From positions 1 through 6,863 of the forward strand of contig DBBK01000177.1 in assembly GCA_002292165.1 (NCBI GenBank): a DNA stretch of 6,863 nucleotides. The letters run 5' to 3'. The translations under genes and the position numbers were made by a program. Position 1 is the first letter of the stretch, and every line of letters begins with the position of its first letter. Under the pieces are notes generated by a model, which saw only the letters and a list, made by a program, of their open reading frames with translations, ran no database searches and was not told the origin of the DNA. Source of the DNA: Brevundimonas sp. UBA986 (lineage in GTDB: Bacteria > Pseudomonadota > Alphaproteobacteria > Caulobacterales > Caulobacteraceae). Below are positions 1-6,763 of the stretch, piece by piece.

Positions 1-1897
1 GCTTCAGGCCCAGGGGATCGCCGCCGCCGCGCAGGCGGAAGTCCTCCTCGGCGATTTCGAAGCCGTCCTCGGTGCGCCGCAGGGTCTCCAGCCGTTCCTT
101 CGCCGTCTCTCCAAGCGTATCGCCGTACAGCAGGATACAGGCGCTGGCCTTGGCCCCGCGCCCGACCCGGCCGCGCAACTGGTGCAGCTGGGCCAGGCCG
201 AAGCGGTCGGCGTGTTCGATGACCATGATGGAGGCGTTGGGCACATCGACCCCGACCTCGACCACGGTGGTGGCGACCAGGATGGGGATGCGGCCGTCGG
301 CGAAATCGGCCATGACCGCCTCACGCTGGGCGCCCGGCATCTGGCCGTGGGCCAGACCGACCTCGACCTGAAGGATGCGGCGCAGGTCTTCGGCGCGGGC
401 CTCGGCGGCGGCGAGGTCGGTGGCTTCGCTCTCGGCGACCAGAGGACAGATCCAGTAGGCCTGGGCGCCGCCCTCGATGGCCGCCTTCAGCCGCTTGGCC
501 ACCTCGCCGATGCGCGAGCCGGGAAGGACGGCGGTGGCGACGGGCGTGCGGCCGGGCGGCTTCTCCATCAGCCGGCTGACCTCCAGCTCGCCGTACTGGG
601 TCAGCTCCAGGGTGCGGGGGATGGGCGTCGCCGACATGGTCAGCAGGTGGACGCCGCCGCTGCGCGGATCGCCCTTGGCCTGAAGCCTCTGGCGCTCGTT
701 GACCCCGAACCGGTGCTGTTCGTCGATCACCGCCAGACCCAGCCGGTCAAAGCGGACCGCGTCCTGGAACAGGGCGTGGGTGCCGATGGCGACCTGGGCG
801 CGGCCGGTGGCGAGGGCGTCGAGCCGCTCGCGCCGCTCCGCCGTAGTATCGCGGCCGGTCAGCAGGACCGAGGCGATGCCGGCGGCTTCCAGCATCGGCG
901 ACAGGCGCTGGAAATGCTGGCGGGCGAGGATTTCGGTCGGGGCCATCAGGGCCGCCTGGAAGCCGCTGGAGGCCGCGTCGGCCATGGCGATCGCGGCGAC
1001 CGCCGTCTTGCCCGAGCCCACGTCGCCCTGCAGCAGCCGGCCCATCTGCTCCCCGCCCGCCAGATCGGCGCGGATTTCGGCGACGGCCTGGGCCTGCGCT
1101 CCCGTCAGGGTGAAGGGCAGGGCGGCCAGCAGAGCGGCCGAGGCCTCGCCGGGGCGGATCACCGGGGCCGGGGTGATCTGGCGCGCGCGGCGACGGCGGG
1201 CCAGGGCCAGCTGGTGAGCGAACAGCTCATCATAGGCCAGCCGTTGCCGCACCGGGGCGTCGGGCTCCAGATCGCGCTCGCCGGTCGGGGCGTGCAGGGC
1301 CTCCAGCGCCGGCCGCCAGCCGGGCCAGCCCTGTTTCGCGATCCAGGCGGGATCCTGCCACTCGGCCAGTTCGGGCGCGGCCGTCAGGGCCTGAAGCGCC
1401 AGCTTGCGCACCACGCGTGAGGTCAGGCCCGCCGTGGCCGGATAGACGGGTTCGACGGTGGGGATCTCCTCGCCCTGATCCAGGGGCACGATCCAGTCGG
1501 GGTGCAGGATCTGCACCTCGCCGTTGAACCGCTCGACCTTGCCCGAGACCAGCCGCCGCTCGCCGCGCGGGAGCTGGCGGTCGATGTGCTGGGGCGACCC
1601 GCCGAACCAGACGAGGTGGACATAGCCGGTCTCGTCCGAGGCCCGGACCTTGAGCGGCGCGCCCGGCCGCGAGGGCACGAACAGCCGGTCGACGACCACG
1701 TCGAACACCCCGACCTCGCCGTCCACGGCCTCGGCGGCGTTGGTGCGGCGGCGCGTGATCACCCCGGACGGGCTCAGGAACAGGACGTCGCGCACCAGTG
1801 GCCCGGCCAGTTTCTGGATCAGGGGCGCGACCTTGGCCCCCACCCCCTTCAGGGTGGTGGCCTCGGCGAACAGGGGGAAGAGGGCGGGCGGACGCAT
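1..1897 (-). CDS. recG: ATP-dependent DNA helicase RecG, C-terminus cut off by the window edge
   Basis: RecG is a monomeric superfamily 2 double-stranded-DNA translocase that regresses stalled replication forks and processes branched DNA, R-loops and D-loops. Reading the minus strand from the ATG at 1897 gives 632 uninterrupted codons to the left edge; E. coli RecG has 693 residues, so about 60-70 are missing. The N-terminal third (roughly residues 1-250) is the wedge/OB-fold region that splits the junction. Motor motifs are intact: Walker A GDVGSGKT at 291-298 (Lys297), DEQH box at 392-395 followed by RFGV, motif III SATP at 422-425, and motif VI QLHQLRGRVGR at 570-580. The last visible residues (GGGDPLGLK) match the start of the RecG-specific C-terminal region. 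The ATG is the only reasonable start: an in-frame TGA lies upstream with no ATG or GTG between. No clear Shine-Dalgarno precedes it. The gene is divergent from the GH19 gene. Identification is secure. Confidence 0.97.
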   Translation of the reverse strand, partial: MRPPALFPLFAEATTLKGVGAKVAPLIQKLAGPLVRDVLFLSPSGVITRRRTNAAEAVDGEVGVFDVVVDRLFVPSRPGAPLKVRASDETGYVHLVWFGGSPQHIDRQLPRGERRLVSGKVERFNGEVQILHPDWIVPLDQGEEIPTVEPVYPATAGLTSRVVRKLALQALTAAPELAEWQDPAWIAKQGWPGWRPALEALHAPTGERDLEPDAPVRQRLAYDELFAHQLALARRRRARQITPAPVIRPGEASAALLAALPFTLTGAQAQAVAEIRADLAGGEQMGRLLQGDVGSGKTAVAAIAMADAASSGFQAALMAPTEILARQHFQRLSPMLEAAGIASVLLTGRDTTAERRERLDALATGRAQVAIGTHALFQDAVRFDRLGLAVIDEQHRFGVNERQRLQAKGDPRSGGVHLLTMSATPIPRTLELTQYGELEVSRLMEKPPGRTPVATAVLPGSRIGEVAKRLKAAIEGGAQAYWICPLVAESEATDLAAAEARAEDLRRILQVEVGLAHGQMPGAQREAVMADFADGRIPILVATTVVEVGVDVPNASIMVIEHADRFGLAQLHQLRGRVGRGAKASACILLYGDTLGETAKERLETLRRTEDGFEIAEEDFRLRGGGDPLGLK

Positions 1898-1995
1898 GTC
1901 AGGCGAAACCGGTGCGGCGAAGCTCGCAAAGATTGCAAACAGTGTTACCCGAGCGCAGGATTGCGGCCGTCAGGACAGTCTGAAGGGAACGGTCG
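1898..1995. promoter_or_regulatory. Divergent intergenic region between recG and the GH19 gene
   Basis: This 98-bp gap should hold the promoters of both recG (leftward) and the GH19 gene (rightward), since the genes start away from each other. Its least GC-rich part, about 1924-1950, contains GCAAAGATTGCAAA and TTAC and is the likeliest place for polymerase contacts, but I could not fit a convincing -35/-10 pair on either strand. I looked for an alphaproteobacterial LexA box (GTTC-N7-GTTC) and a CtrA box (TTAA-N7-TTAA) and saw neither. The regulatory role is inferred from gene orientation only. Confidence 0.45.
1983..1988 (+). promoter_or_regulatory. Ribosome binding site of the GH19 gene
   Basis: AAGGGA lies 7 bases upstream of the ATG at 1996. 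It is a good purine-rich Shine-Dalgarno sequence and supports that ATG as the start, which in turn means the protein begins without a signal peptide. Confidence 0.65.
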
Positions 1996-2691
1996 ATGTC
2001 GGTTTCGATTCTGCAGCAAAATCTCATCGACAAGGGCTACGACGTCGGCATCGTGGACGGCAAGCTGGGCGCCCTGACCTTTCAGGGGTTGGCCGAATAT
2101 GTGAGCAGCAATGTCGCCCCCGACGGCACGGGCGATCTGCTCGCCCTGGTCCTGCCCAAGGCCATGAGCCAACGGCTGGAATACATCCATTTCTTCGCCC
2201 AGGTGTCCCACGAAAGCGGGTTCAAACCGCAGTCCGAGAACCTGAACTATTCGGCGGCGGGGCTGCGCGCGACCTTCTCCAAGGCCCGGATCACCGACGC
2301 CCAGTGCCAGAAGTTCGGGCGCAGCGCGAGCCAACCGGCCGACAAGGTCTCCATCGGCAACACCATCTACGGCGGGACCTGGGGGGCGAAGAACCTGGGC
2401 AACACCCAGCCGGGGGACGGCTATAAATATCGCGGGCGCGGCCTGATCCAGCTGACGGGGCGCGCCAACTATCATGCGCTCGGCGTGGCCTATGAGATCA
2501 ATCCGGACCTGCTGCTGACCCCTGCGGGATCGATCGCGGCGGCGGTCGACTTCTGGACCTCCAAGGGGCTCAACGCCCTCGCCCAGACGGACAGCGTCTC
2601 CAAGGTGACCCTGCGCATCAACGGCGGGGACAAGGGGCTGGCCGAGCGCAAGGCCCTGACCGACAAGATCAAGGCGATCTGGCCCGTCTGA
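1996..2691 (+). CDS. Glycoside hydrolase family 19 (chitinase/endolysin-like) protein
   Basis: GH19 enzymes hydrolyse beta-1,4 bonds in chitin or, in phage and bacterial lysozyme-like members, in peptidoglycan. The 231-residue product shows the family's landmarks: HESG at 72-75 with Glu73 as probable catalytic acid, a second candidate Glu81 in ENLNYSA, the active-site stretch YKYRGRGLIQLTG around 144-156, and INGG at 208-211 before a conserved GLAER-type segment. Residues about 4-36 (LQ near 6, GYDVG at 14-18, VDGKLG at 20-25) resemble a single peptidoglycan_binding_1 repeat, which would favour a wall substrate over chitin. There is no signal peptide, transmembrane segment or lipobox, so export would need a holin, lysis or another route. 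The gene is divergent from recG and lies upstream of sdhE on the same strand, but a separate promoter seems to serve sdhE. Family assignment is firm; lysozyme versus chitinase activity is open, and the resemblance to phage endolysins suggests a phage origin (inference). Confidence 0.9.
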   Translation: MSVSILQQNLIDKGYDVGIVDGKLGALTFQGLAEYVSSNVAPDGTGDLLALVLPKAMSQRLEYIHFFAQVSHESGFKPQSENLNYSAAGLRATFSKARITDAQCQKFGRSASQPADKVSIGNTIYGGTWGAKNLGNTQPGDGYKYRGRGLIQLTGRANYHALGVAYEINPDLLLTPAGSIAAAVDFWTSKGLNALAQTDSVSKVTLRINGGDKGLAERKALTDKIKAIWPV

Positions 2692-2699
2692 TGGCAGGA

Positions 2700-2725
2700 G
2701 GCGTCCGTTCCTGACGCCGGGACGG
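2700..2725 (+). terminator. Overlapping GC-rich hairpins after the GH19 gene, possible terminator
   Basis: Starting 9 bases after the GH19 stop, GGCGTC (2700-2705) pairs perfectly with GACGCC (2713-2718) across a 7-base loop. An alternative stem, CCGTTCC (2705-2711) with GGGACGG (2719-2725), has 7 pairs including one G-U and also a 7-base loop. The two share bases and cannot form together. No T-run follows, so this is not a canonical intrinsic terminator. Its position, between the GH19 stop and the sdhE promoter, is where a terminator would be expected. Confidence 0.3.
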
Positions 2726-2755
2726 CTGGCGGGGCGGCGCGGGTCTCGCTATATC
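2726..2755 (+). promoter_or_regulatory. Candidate housekeeping promoter of the sdhE-mfd unit
   Basis: GCTATATC at 2748-2755 fits the Caulobacter sigma-73 -10 consensus GCTANAWC at every position. Upstream, CTGGCGG at 2726-2732 matches 5 of 7 positions of the -35 consensus TTGACGS, with a 15-base spacer, slightly longer than the usual 10-14. Transcription would be expected to start around 2761-2763, only a few bases before the sdhE ATG at 2765, implying an essentially leaderless mRNA. The consensus comes from published work on Caulobacter; its use here assumes a related host. Confidence 0.55.
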
Positions 2756-2764
2756 CCGCGCCTC

Positions 2765-3079
2765 ATGACCGATGCCCCCGACACCGCCACCCAAGACCAG
2801 AACCGCCTGTCTCGCGCGCGTTTTCGCGCCTGGCGTAGGGGCTTCCGCGAAGCCGACATGGTGCTGGGGCCGTTCGTCGAGCAGGTCGGGCCCGAACTGA
2901 CCGAGGGCGAGCTGACCGAGTTCGAGGGCCTGCTGATGCAGGACAACGACCACGAGCTCTACAGCTGGATCATCGAGACGGCGCCCACGCCGCCCGAGCA
3001 CGACACGCCGCTGATGGCCCGCATCCGGGCCTTCGTGAAGGCCCATGTCGCCCAGGCCGTGCAGCAGGGGATCGGCTGA
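2765..3079 (+). CDS. sdhE: FAD assembly factor SdhE (succinate dehydrogenase assembly factor 2 family)
   Basis: SdhE (Sdh5/SDHAF2, YgfY, DUF339) is a small soluble cytoplasmic protein that promotes covalent attachment of FAD to the SdhA subunit of succinate dehydrogenase (and FrdA of fumarate reductase where present), supporting the TCA cycle and respiration. The 104-residue product carries the signature RGxxE as RGFRE at 25-29, within RRGFREADMVLGPF, and the second conserved motif as DNDHELYSWI at 60-69. E. coli SdhE has 88 residues; the excess is a hydrophilic N-terminal tail and a short C-terminal helix. There is no Shine-Dalgarno before the ATG, which fits the leaderless transcript predicted from the promoter just upstream. 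Its TGA is immediately followed by the GTG start of mfd, so the two are almost certainly co-transcribed. Confidence is high; the flavinylation role is known from the family, not shown here. Confidence 0.95.
   Translation: MTDAPDTATQDQNRLSRARFRAWRRGFREADMVLGPFVEQVGPELTEGELTEFEGLLMQDNDHELYSWIIETAPTPPEHDTPLMARIRAFVKAHVAQAVQQGIG
3066..3071 (+). promoter_or_regulatory. Ribosome binding site of mfd inside the end of sdhE
   Basis: AGGGGA within the last codons of sdhE sits 8 bases before the GTG at 3080. It supports GTG as the mfd start and makes translational coupling with sdhE likely, since the start follows the sdhE stop with no gap. Confidence 0.6.
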
Positions 3080-6000
3080 GTGGCCCCGAACTTGAAACGG
3101 ACTGACATCGAACTCGGCGGGGCGCCCGAGGGTCTCGACGCCCTGACCGTCGCCGAGCGGCTGAAGGCTTCCGGCGGGGTCGCCGTCTTCATCGCCCGCG
3201 ATTATCAGCGCGCCGGCAACTTCTCGCAGGCTTTCCGCTTCTTCGCGAAAGACATTGAGGTTCTTGAGTTTCCGGCCTGGGACTGTCTGCCCTACGACCG
3301 GCTGAGCCCGACGTCGTCGGTGTCCGCCGAGCGGATGGCGGCCCTGACCGAACTGGCCGGACGGCCGGCGCGCGCGCCCCAGCCTCTGCTGGTCGTCACC
3401 ACCATCGCCGCCGCCATGCAGCGCACCCCGCCGCAGGAGGTCACCGCCTCGGCCGGGTTCGACGCCGCCGTGGGCCGCGATCTGGATCAGGCGGCGCTGG
3501 AGAAGTACTTCACCGCCAACGGATACATGCGCGCCTCGACCGTCAACGAGCGCGGCGAGTATGCGGTGCGCGGCGGGGTCATCGACGTCTTCCCGCCCGG
3601 GTTCGAGGAGCCGGTGCGGCTCGACATGTTCGGCTCGGAGCTGGAATCGATCAGGACGTTCGACCCGGCGACCCAGCGGTCGACCGGTCAGCGCAAGAAG
3701 ATCTCCCTGTCGCCGGTGTCCGAGGCCCTGCTGGACGCCGAGACCATCTCGCGCTTCCGCACCGGCTATCTGGGCCTGTTCGGGGCGGGCGGGGACGACC
3801 CGCTCTACGTCGCCGTCTCCGAAGGGGCGCGGCGTCAGGGGATGGAGCACTGGCTGCCGCTGCTCTATCCGAACCTGGAGACCCTGTTCGACTATCTGCC
3901 GGACGATGCGGCCCTGTTCCTGGATCATCAGGTCGAGGCCGCGCGCGCCGATCGCTGGGCGCTCGCCAAGGACGCCTATGAGGCCCGACGCGAGGCGGCC
4001 CAGACCAAGGCCGGCGCCGCCAACCGGGCCCTGCCGCCGGACCGGCTCTATCTGCCCGAGGGCGACTGGAACAGCGCGCTCGCGGGCCGCGACGTGCGCC
4101 GCCTGACGCCGTTCGACACGGCTGGCGAGGACGCCGGCGGCCGGCTGGGCCGCACCTTCGCCGCCGAGCGGGCCCAGGACAGCGTCAATCTGTTCGAGGC
4201 CGTCGCCCATCACGCCGGGGCGCTGAAAGGGCAGGGCAAGCGCGTCCTGTTCGCCTCCTGGACCGAGGGCTCGTCCGACCGCCTGTCGGTCATGCTGGCC
4301 GACCACGGGCTGGATCACGTCGTCGCCGTGCGCGACTGGGCCGATGTCCAGGCGGCGCCGAAGGACCTGTATCTGCGCGCCGTCCTGCCGGTGGAGCACG
4401 GCTTCACGACCGACAACCTCGCGGTCATCTCCGAGACCGACATGCTGGGCGACCGGCTGGCGCGGCCCAAGCGCAAGCGCCGCGCGTCCAACTTCCTCGC
4501 CGAGGCCTCGGCCCTGACGACCGGCGACCTCGTCGTCCACCTCGATCACGGCATCGGCCGTTATGAGGGGCTGAAGACGCTCGACATCCAGGACGCGCCG
4601 CACGACTGCCTGGAGCTCCTCTACGCCGGTGAGAGCAAGCTCTATCTGCCGGTTGAAAACATTGACCTTCTGACGCGCTACGGGACCGATTCCGACGACG
4701 TCCAGCTGGACCGTCTGGGCGGCGCCGCCTGGCAGGGACGCAAGGCCAAGGCCAAGGCCCGGCTGCGCGAAATGGCCGAGGGGCTCATCGCGCTCGCCGC
4801 CAAGCGCGCGCTGCGGGTCTCGGACGCCATCACCCCTCCCGCGGGGCTATTCGACGAGTTCTGCGCCCGCTTCCCCTATGAGGAGACGGACGACCAGCTC
4901 AACGCCATCGGCGACGTGCTGGAGGATCTGGGCAAGGGCACGCCGATGGATCGCCTGATCTGCGGCGACGTCGGCTTCGGCAAGACCGAGGTGGCCCTGC
5001 GGGCCGCCTTCGTCGTGGCCATGAGCGGGCAGCAGGTGGCGGTCGTCTGCCCGACGACCCTCTTGGCGCGCCAGCATTTCAAGACCTTCTCCGAACGCTT
5101 CGCCGGCTGGCCGATCACCGTCCGCCACCTGTCGCGCATGGTCACGGCCAAGGACGCGGCGGAGAGCCGCGCGGGCCTGAAGGACGGGTCGTTCGAGATC
5201 GTGGTCGGCACCCACGCGGTCCTGGCCGAACAGGTCGGCTTCAAGGATCTGGGTCTCGTGATCGTCGACGAGGAGCAGCATTTCGGGGTCAAGCACAAGG
5301 AGAAGCTCAAGAGCCTTCGCGCCGATGTGCACCTCTTGACCCTGACCGCGACGCCGATCCCGCGCACCCTGCAGATGGCCCTGTCGGGGATCCGCGAGAT
5401 GTCGATCATCGCCACCCCGCCCGTCGATCGTCTGGCCGTGCGGACCTATGTGACGCCGTGGGACCGGGTGTTGATCCGCGAGGCCCTGCTGCGCGAGAAG
5501 TATCGCGGGGGGCAGGCCTTCTACGTCTGTCCGCGCCTGTCGGACCTGCCGGACATCGAACAGTTCCTTCGCGAACAGGTGCCGGAGATCAAGTTCGTGG
5601 TCGGGCACGGCCAGATGTCCCCGACCCAGCTGGAAGACGTGATGAGCGCCTTCTACGACGGCGAGTACGACCTGCTGGTCTCGACCACCATCGTCGAGAG
5701 CGGCATCGACATTCCGACCGCCAACACACTGATCGTGCACCGGGCCGACATGTTCGGCCTGGCGCAGCTGCACCAGATCCGCGGCCGGATCGGGCGGTCC
5801 AAGGCGCGGGCCTTCGCCTATCTGACCACCGACCCGAAACGCCCCCTGACCCTGTCGGCGGAGCGGCGGTTGCAGGTGCTGCAATCGCTGGACAACCTCG
5901 GCGCCGGCTTCCAGCTGGCCTCGCACGATCTGGATCAGCGCGGCGGCGGCAATCTGCTGGGCGACGAACAGTCGGGCCACATCCGCGAGGTCGGGGTCGA

Positions 6001-6529
6001 GCTCTATCAGCAGATGCTGGAAGACGCGGTCGCCAGCCTGCGAGAAGCGGGCGAAGAGGTCGTCGATCGCGGCTGGTCTCCGGCCATCAATGTCGGCGCG
6101 GCCGTATTGATTCCAGAGAATTACGTCCCGGACCTCAACGTTCGTCTGAGCCTCTATCGCCGCCTGTCGGACGCCGAGAAGACCGAGGAGCGCGAGGGCC
6201 TGGCCGCCGAACTGATCGACCGCTTCGGCCCTCTGCCGGACGAGGCGAAGCAGCTGCTGCGCATCGTCGGGATCAAGGCCAGCTGCAAGACGGCCTGTAT
6301 CGAACGCATCGACATCGGGCCCAAGGGCTGTGTCATGACGCTGCGCAACAACAGCTTCCCCAACCCGATGGGGCTGGTCGGCCTGATCCAGAAGAACCAC
6401 GCCTTCTGGAAGATCCGCCCGGATCAGAAGATCGTCGTCATGGGCGACTGGCCGACGCCGGAAGACCGCCTCAAGGTCGCCGAACGCATCACCGCCGATC
6501 TGGCGCGGGTGGCGGGGGCGGCGGCGTAA
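3080..6529 (+). CDS. mfd: Transcription-repair coupling factor Mfd
   Basis: Mfd recognises RNA polymerase stalled at DNA lesions, pushes it off by ATP-driven translocation and recruits UvrA to start nucleotide excision repair. The 1149-residue product matches the E. coli length (1148). Domains in order: the UvrB-like module (about 1-340, with YAVRGGVIDVFPPG near 160), a linker region, the CarD-like RNA polymerase interaction domain (starting near 480, VVHLDHGIGRYEG at 485-497), the RecG-like motor, and the C-terminal D7 domain that masks UvrA binding (IPENYVPD from 1011). Motor motifs are intact: Walker A GDVGFGKT at 629-636 (Lys635), DEEQH at 730-734, LTATP at 755-759, and QLHQIRGRIGR at 896-906. 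The start is GTG, chosen because it abuts the sdhE stop, has an AGGGGA ribosome site, and gives the family length. Nothing is broken or missing. Long open frames on the opposite strand here are GC-bias shadows. Confidence 0.98.
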   Translation: MAPNLKRTDIELGGAPEGLDALTVAERLKASGGVAVFIARDYQRAGNFSQAFRFFAKDIEVLEFPAWDCLPYDRLSPTSSVSAERMAALTELAGRPARAPQPLLVVTTIAAAMQRTPPQEVTASAGFDAAVGRDLDQAALEKYFTANGYMRASTVNERGEYAVRGGVIDVFPPGFEEPVRLDMFGSELESIRTFDPATQRSTGQRKKISLSPVSEALLDAETISRFRTGYLGLFGAGGDDPLYVAVSEGARRQGMEHWLPLLYPNLETLFDYLPDDAALFLDHQVEAARADRWALAKDAYEARREAAQTKAGAANRALPPDRLYLPEGDWNSALAGRDVRRLTPFDTAGEDAGGRLGRTFAAERAQDSVNLFEAVAHHAGALKGQGKRVLFASWTEGSSDRLSVMLADHGLDHVVAVRDWADVQAAPKDLYLRAVLPVEHGFTTDNLAVISETDMLGDRLARPKRKRRASNFLAEASALTTGDLVVHLDHGIGRYEGLKTLDIQDAPHDCLELLYAGESKLYLPVENIDLLTRYGTDSDDVQLDRLGGAAWQGRKAKAKARLREMAEGLIALAAKRALRVSDAITPPAGLFDEFCARFPYEETDDQLNAIGDVLEDLGKGTPMDRLICGDVGFGKTEVALRAAFVVAMSGQQVAVVCPTTLLARQHFKTFSERFAGWPITVRHLSRMVTAKDAAESRAGLKDGSFEIVVGTHAVLAEQVGFKDLGLVIVDEEQHFGVKHKEKLKSLRADVHLLTLTATPIPRTLQMALSGIREMSIIATPPVDRLAVRTYVTPWDRVLIREALLREKYRGGQAFYVCPRLSDLPDIEQFLREQVPEIKFVVGHGQMSPTQLEDVMSAFYDGEYDLLVSTTIVESGIDIPTANTLIVHRADMFGLAQLHQIRGRIGRSKARAFAYLTTDPKRPLTLSAERRLQVLQSLDNLGAGFQLASHDLDQRGGGNLLGDEQSGHIREVGVELYQQMLEDAVASLREAGEEVVDRGWSPAINVGAAVLIPENYVPDLNVRLSLYRRLSDAEKTEEREGLAAELIDRFGPLPDEAKQLLRIVGIKASCKTACIERIDIGPKGCVMTLRNNSFPNPMGLVGLIQKNHAFWKIRPDQKIVVMGDWPTPEDRLKVAERITADLARVAGAAA

Positions 6530-6566
6530 ACCGCCTTTGCGAACCCGGCGTTAGGCGGGCTCCGGC

Positions 6567-6570
6567 AGGG
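6567..6570 (+). promoter_or_regulatory. Ribosome binding site of the small membrane-protein gene
   Basis: AGGG lies 7 bases before the ATG at 6578, a normal Shine-Dalgarno spacing that adds some support to this short gene. Confidence 0.4.
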
Positions 6571-6577
6571 TCTGGCC

Positions 6578-6742
6578 ATGCGGGACTGGGCAGAAAAGGA
6601 ACGGAGAGCTGCGGCGCTGCGGGAGCGCTTCCGTGACGCCACGCCCGGGCGGCTGCGCTCGCCGCGCTCGCCGGTGCCCGAGATCTGTATCGCGTTGGTG
6701 GTCGCAGGTTTGTGCGCCGCGATCCTGTTGTGGCCGCGGTAG
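6578..6742 (+). CDS. Small single-pass membrane protein, unknown function
   Basis: I do not recognise this gene. The ATG opens a 54-residue frame ending in TAG. The product has two parts: a strongly charged, Arg/Glu-rich N-terminal half (MRDWAEKERRAAALRERF, then basic and proline-rich up to about residue 34) and one hydrophobic segment at about 36-52 (ICIALVVAGLCAAILLW), ending in Pro-Arg. That is the plan of a C-terminally anchored membrane microprotein with its basic part in the cytoplasm. The gene begins 48 bases after the mfd stop on the same strand, with a plausible ribosome site, so it could be read from the mfd transcript. It ends 21 bases before the tail of a convergent gene. Support is the ribosome site, the clean amphipathic-then-hydrophobic layout and the tidy fit into the gap; at this length chance cannot be excluded. 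Confidence 0.55.
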   Translation: MRDWAEKERRAAALRERFRDATPGRLRSPRSPVPEICIALVVAGLCAAILLWPR

Positions 6743-6763
6743 GCGCCGCGCGGCTCTGAAGGC

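Noticed and set aside
182..1420. Long plus-strand open frame (412 codons) opposite recG
   Set aside because: It is antisense to a complete set of RecG motifs, its translation is low-complexity (Gly/Ala/Gln/Arg/Asp-rich), and such frames are expected opposite GC-rich genes.
1898..1995. SOS (LexA) control of recG or the GH19 gene
   Set aside because: No GTTC-N7-GTTC or its complement is present in this gap; the same search in the gaps before sdhE and after mfd found only half sites.
2007..2011. GATTC (a GANTC, CcrM methylation site) just inside the GH19 gene as a cell-cycle switch
   Set aside because: It lies within codons after the start, other GANTC sites occur inside mfd, and no paired CtrA or GcrA-type promoter feature was found.
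1650..2426. Plus-strand 258-codon frame bridging recG and the GH19 gene
   Set aside because: It is antisense to recG and out of frame with the well-supported GH19 gene; no domain is recognisable.
2669..4603. Minus-strand open frame of 644 codons across sdhE and the first half of mfd
   Set aside because: Its composition is the mirror image of GC-rich coding bias, it spans two well-identified genes on the other strand, and no recognisable domain appears.
4847..6400. Minus-strand open frame of 517 codons across the mfd motor domain
   Set aside because: Same reason: antisense shadow over the conserved Mfd motor, with no family features of its own.
6531..6558. Inverted repeat CCGCCT / AGGCGG after the mfd stop as a terminator
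   Set aside because: Only six base pairs with a 16-base loop and no T-run; short GC-rich repeats of this kind are expected by chance here.
5458..6636. Plus-strand 392-codon frame overlapping the end of mfd in another frame
   Set aside because: The translation is Arg/Pro/Gly-rich low complexity, typical of a shifted frame in high-GC DNA, and it overlaps conserved mfd sequence.
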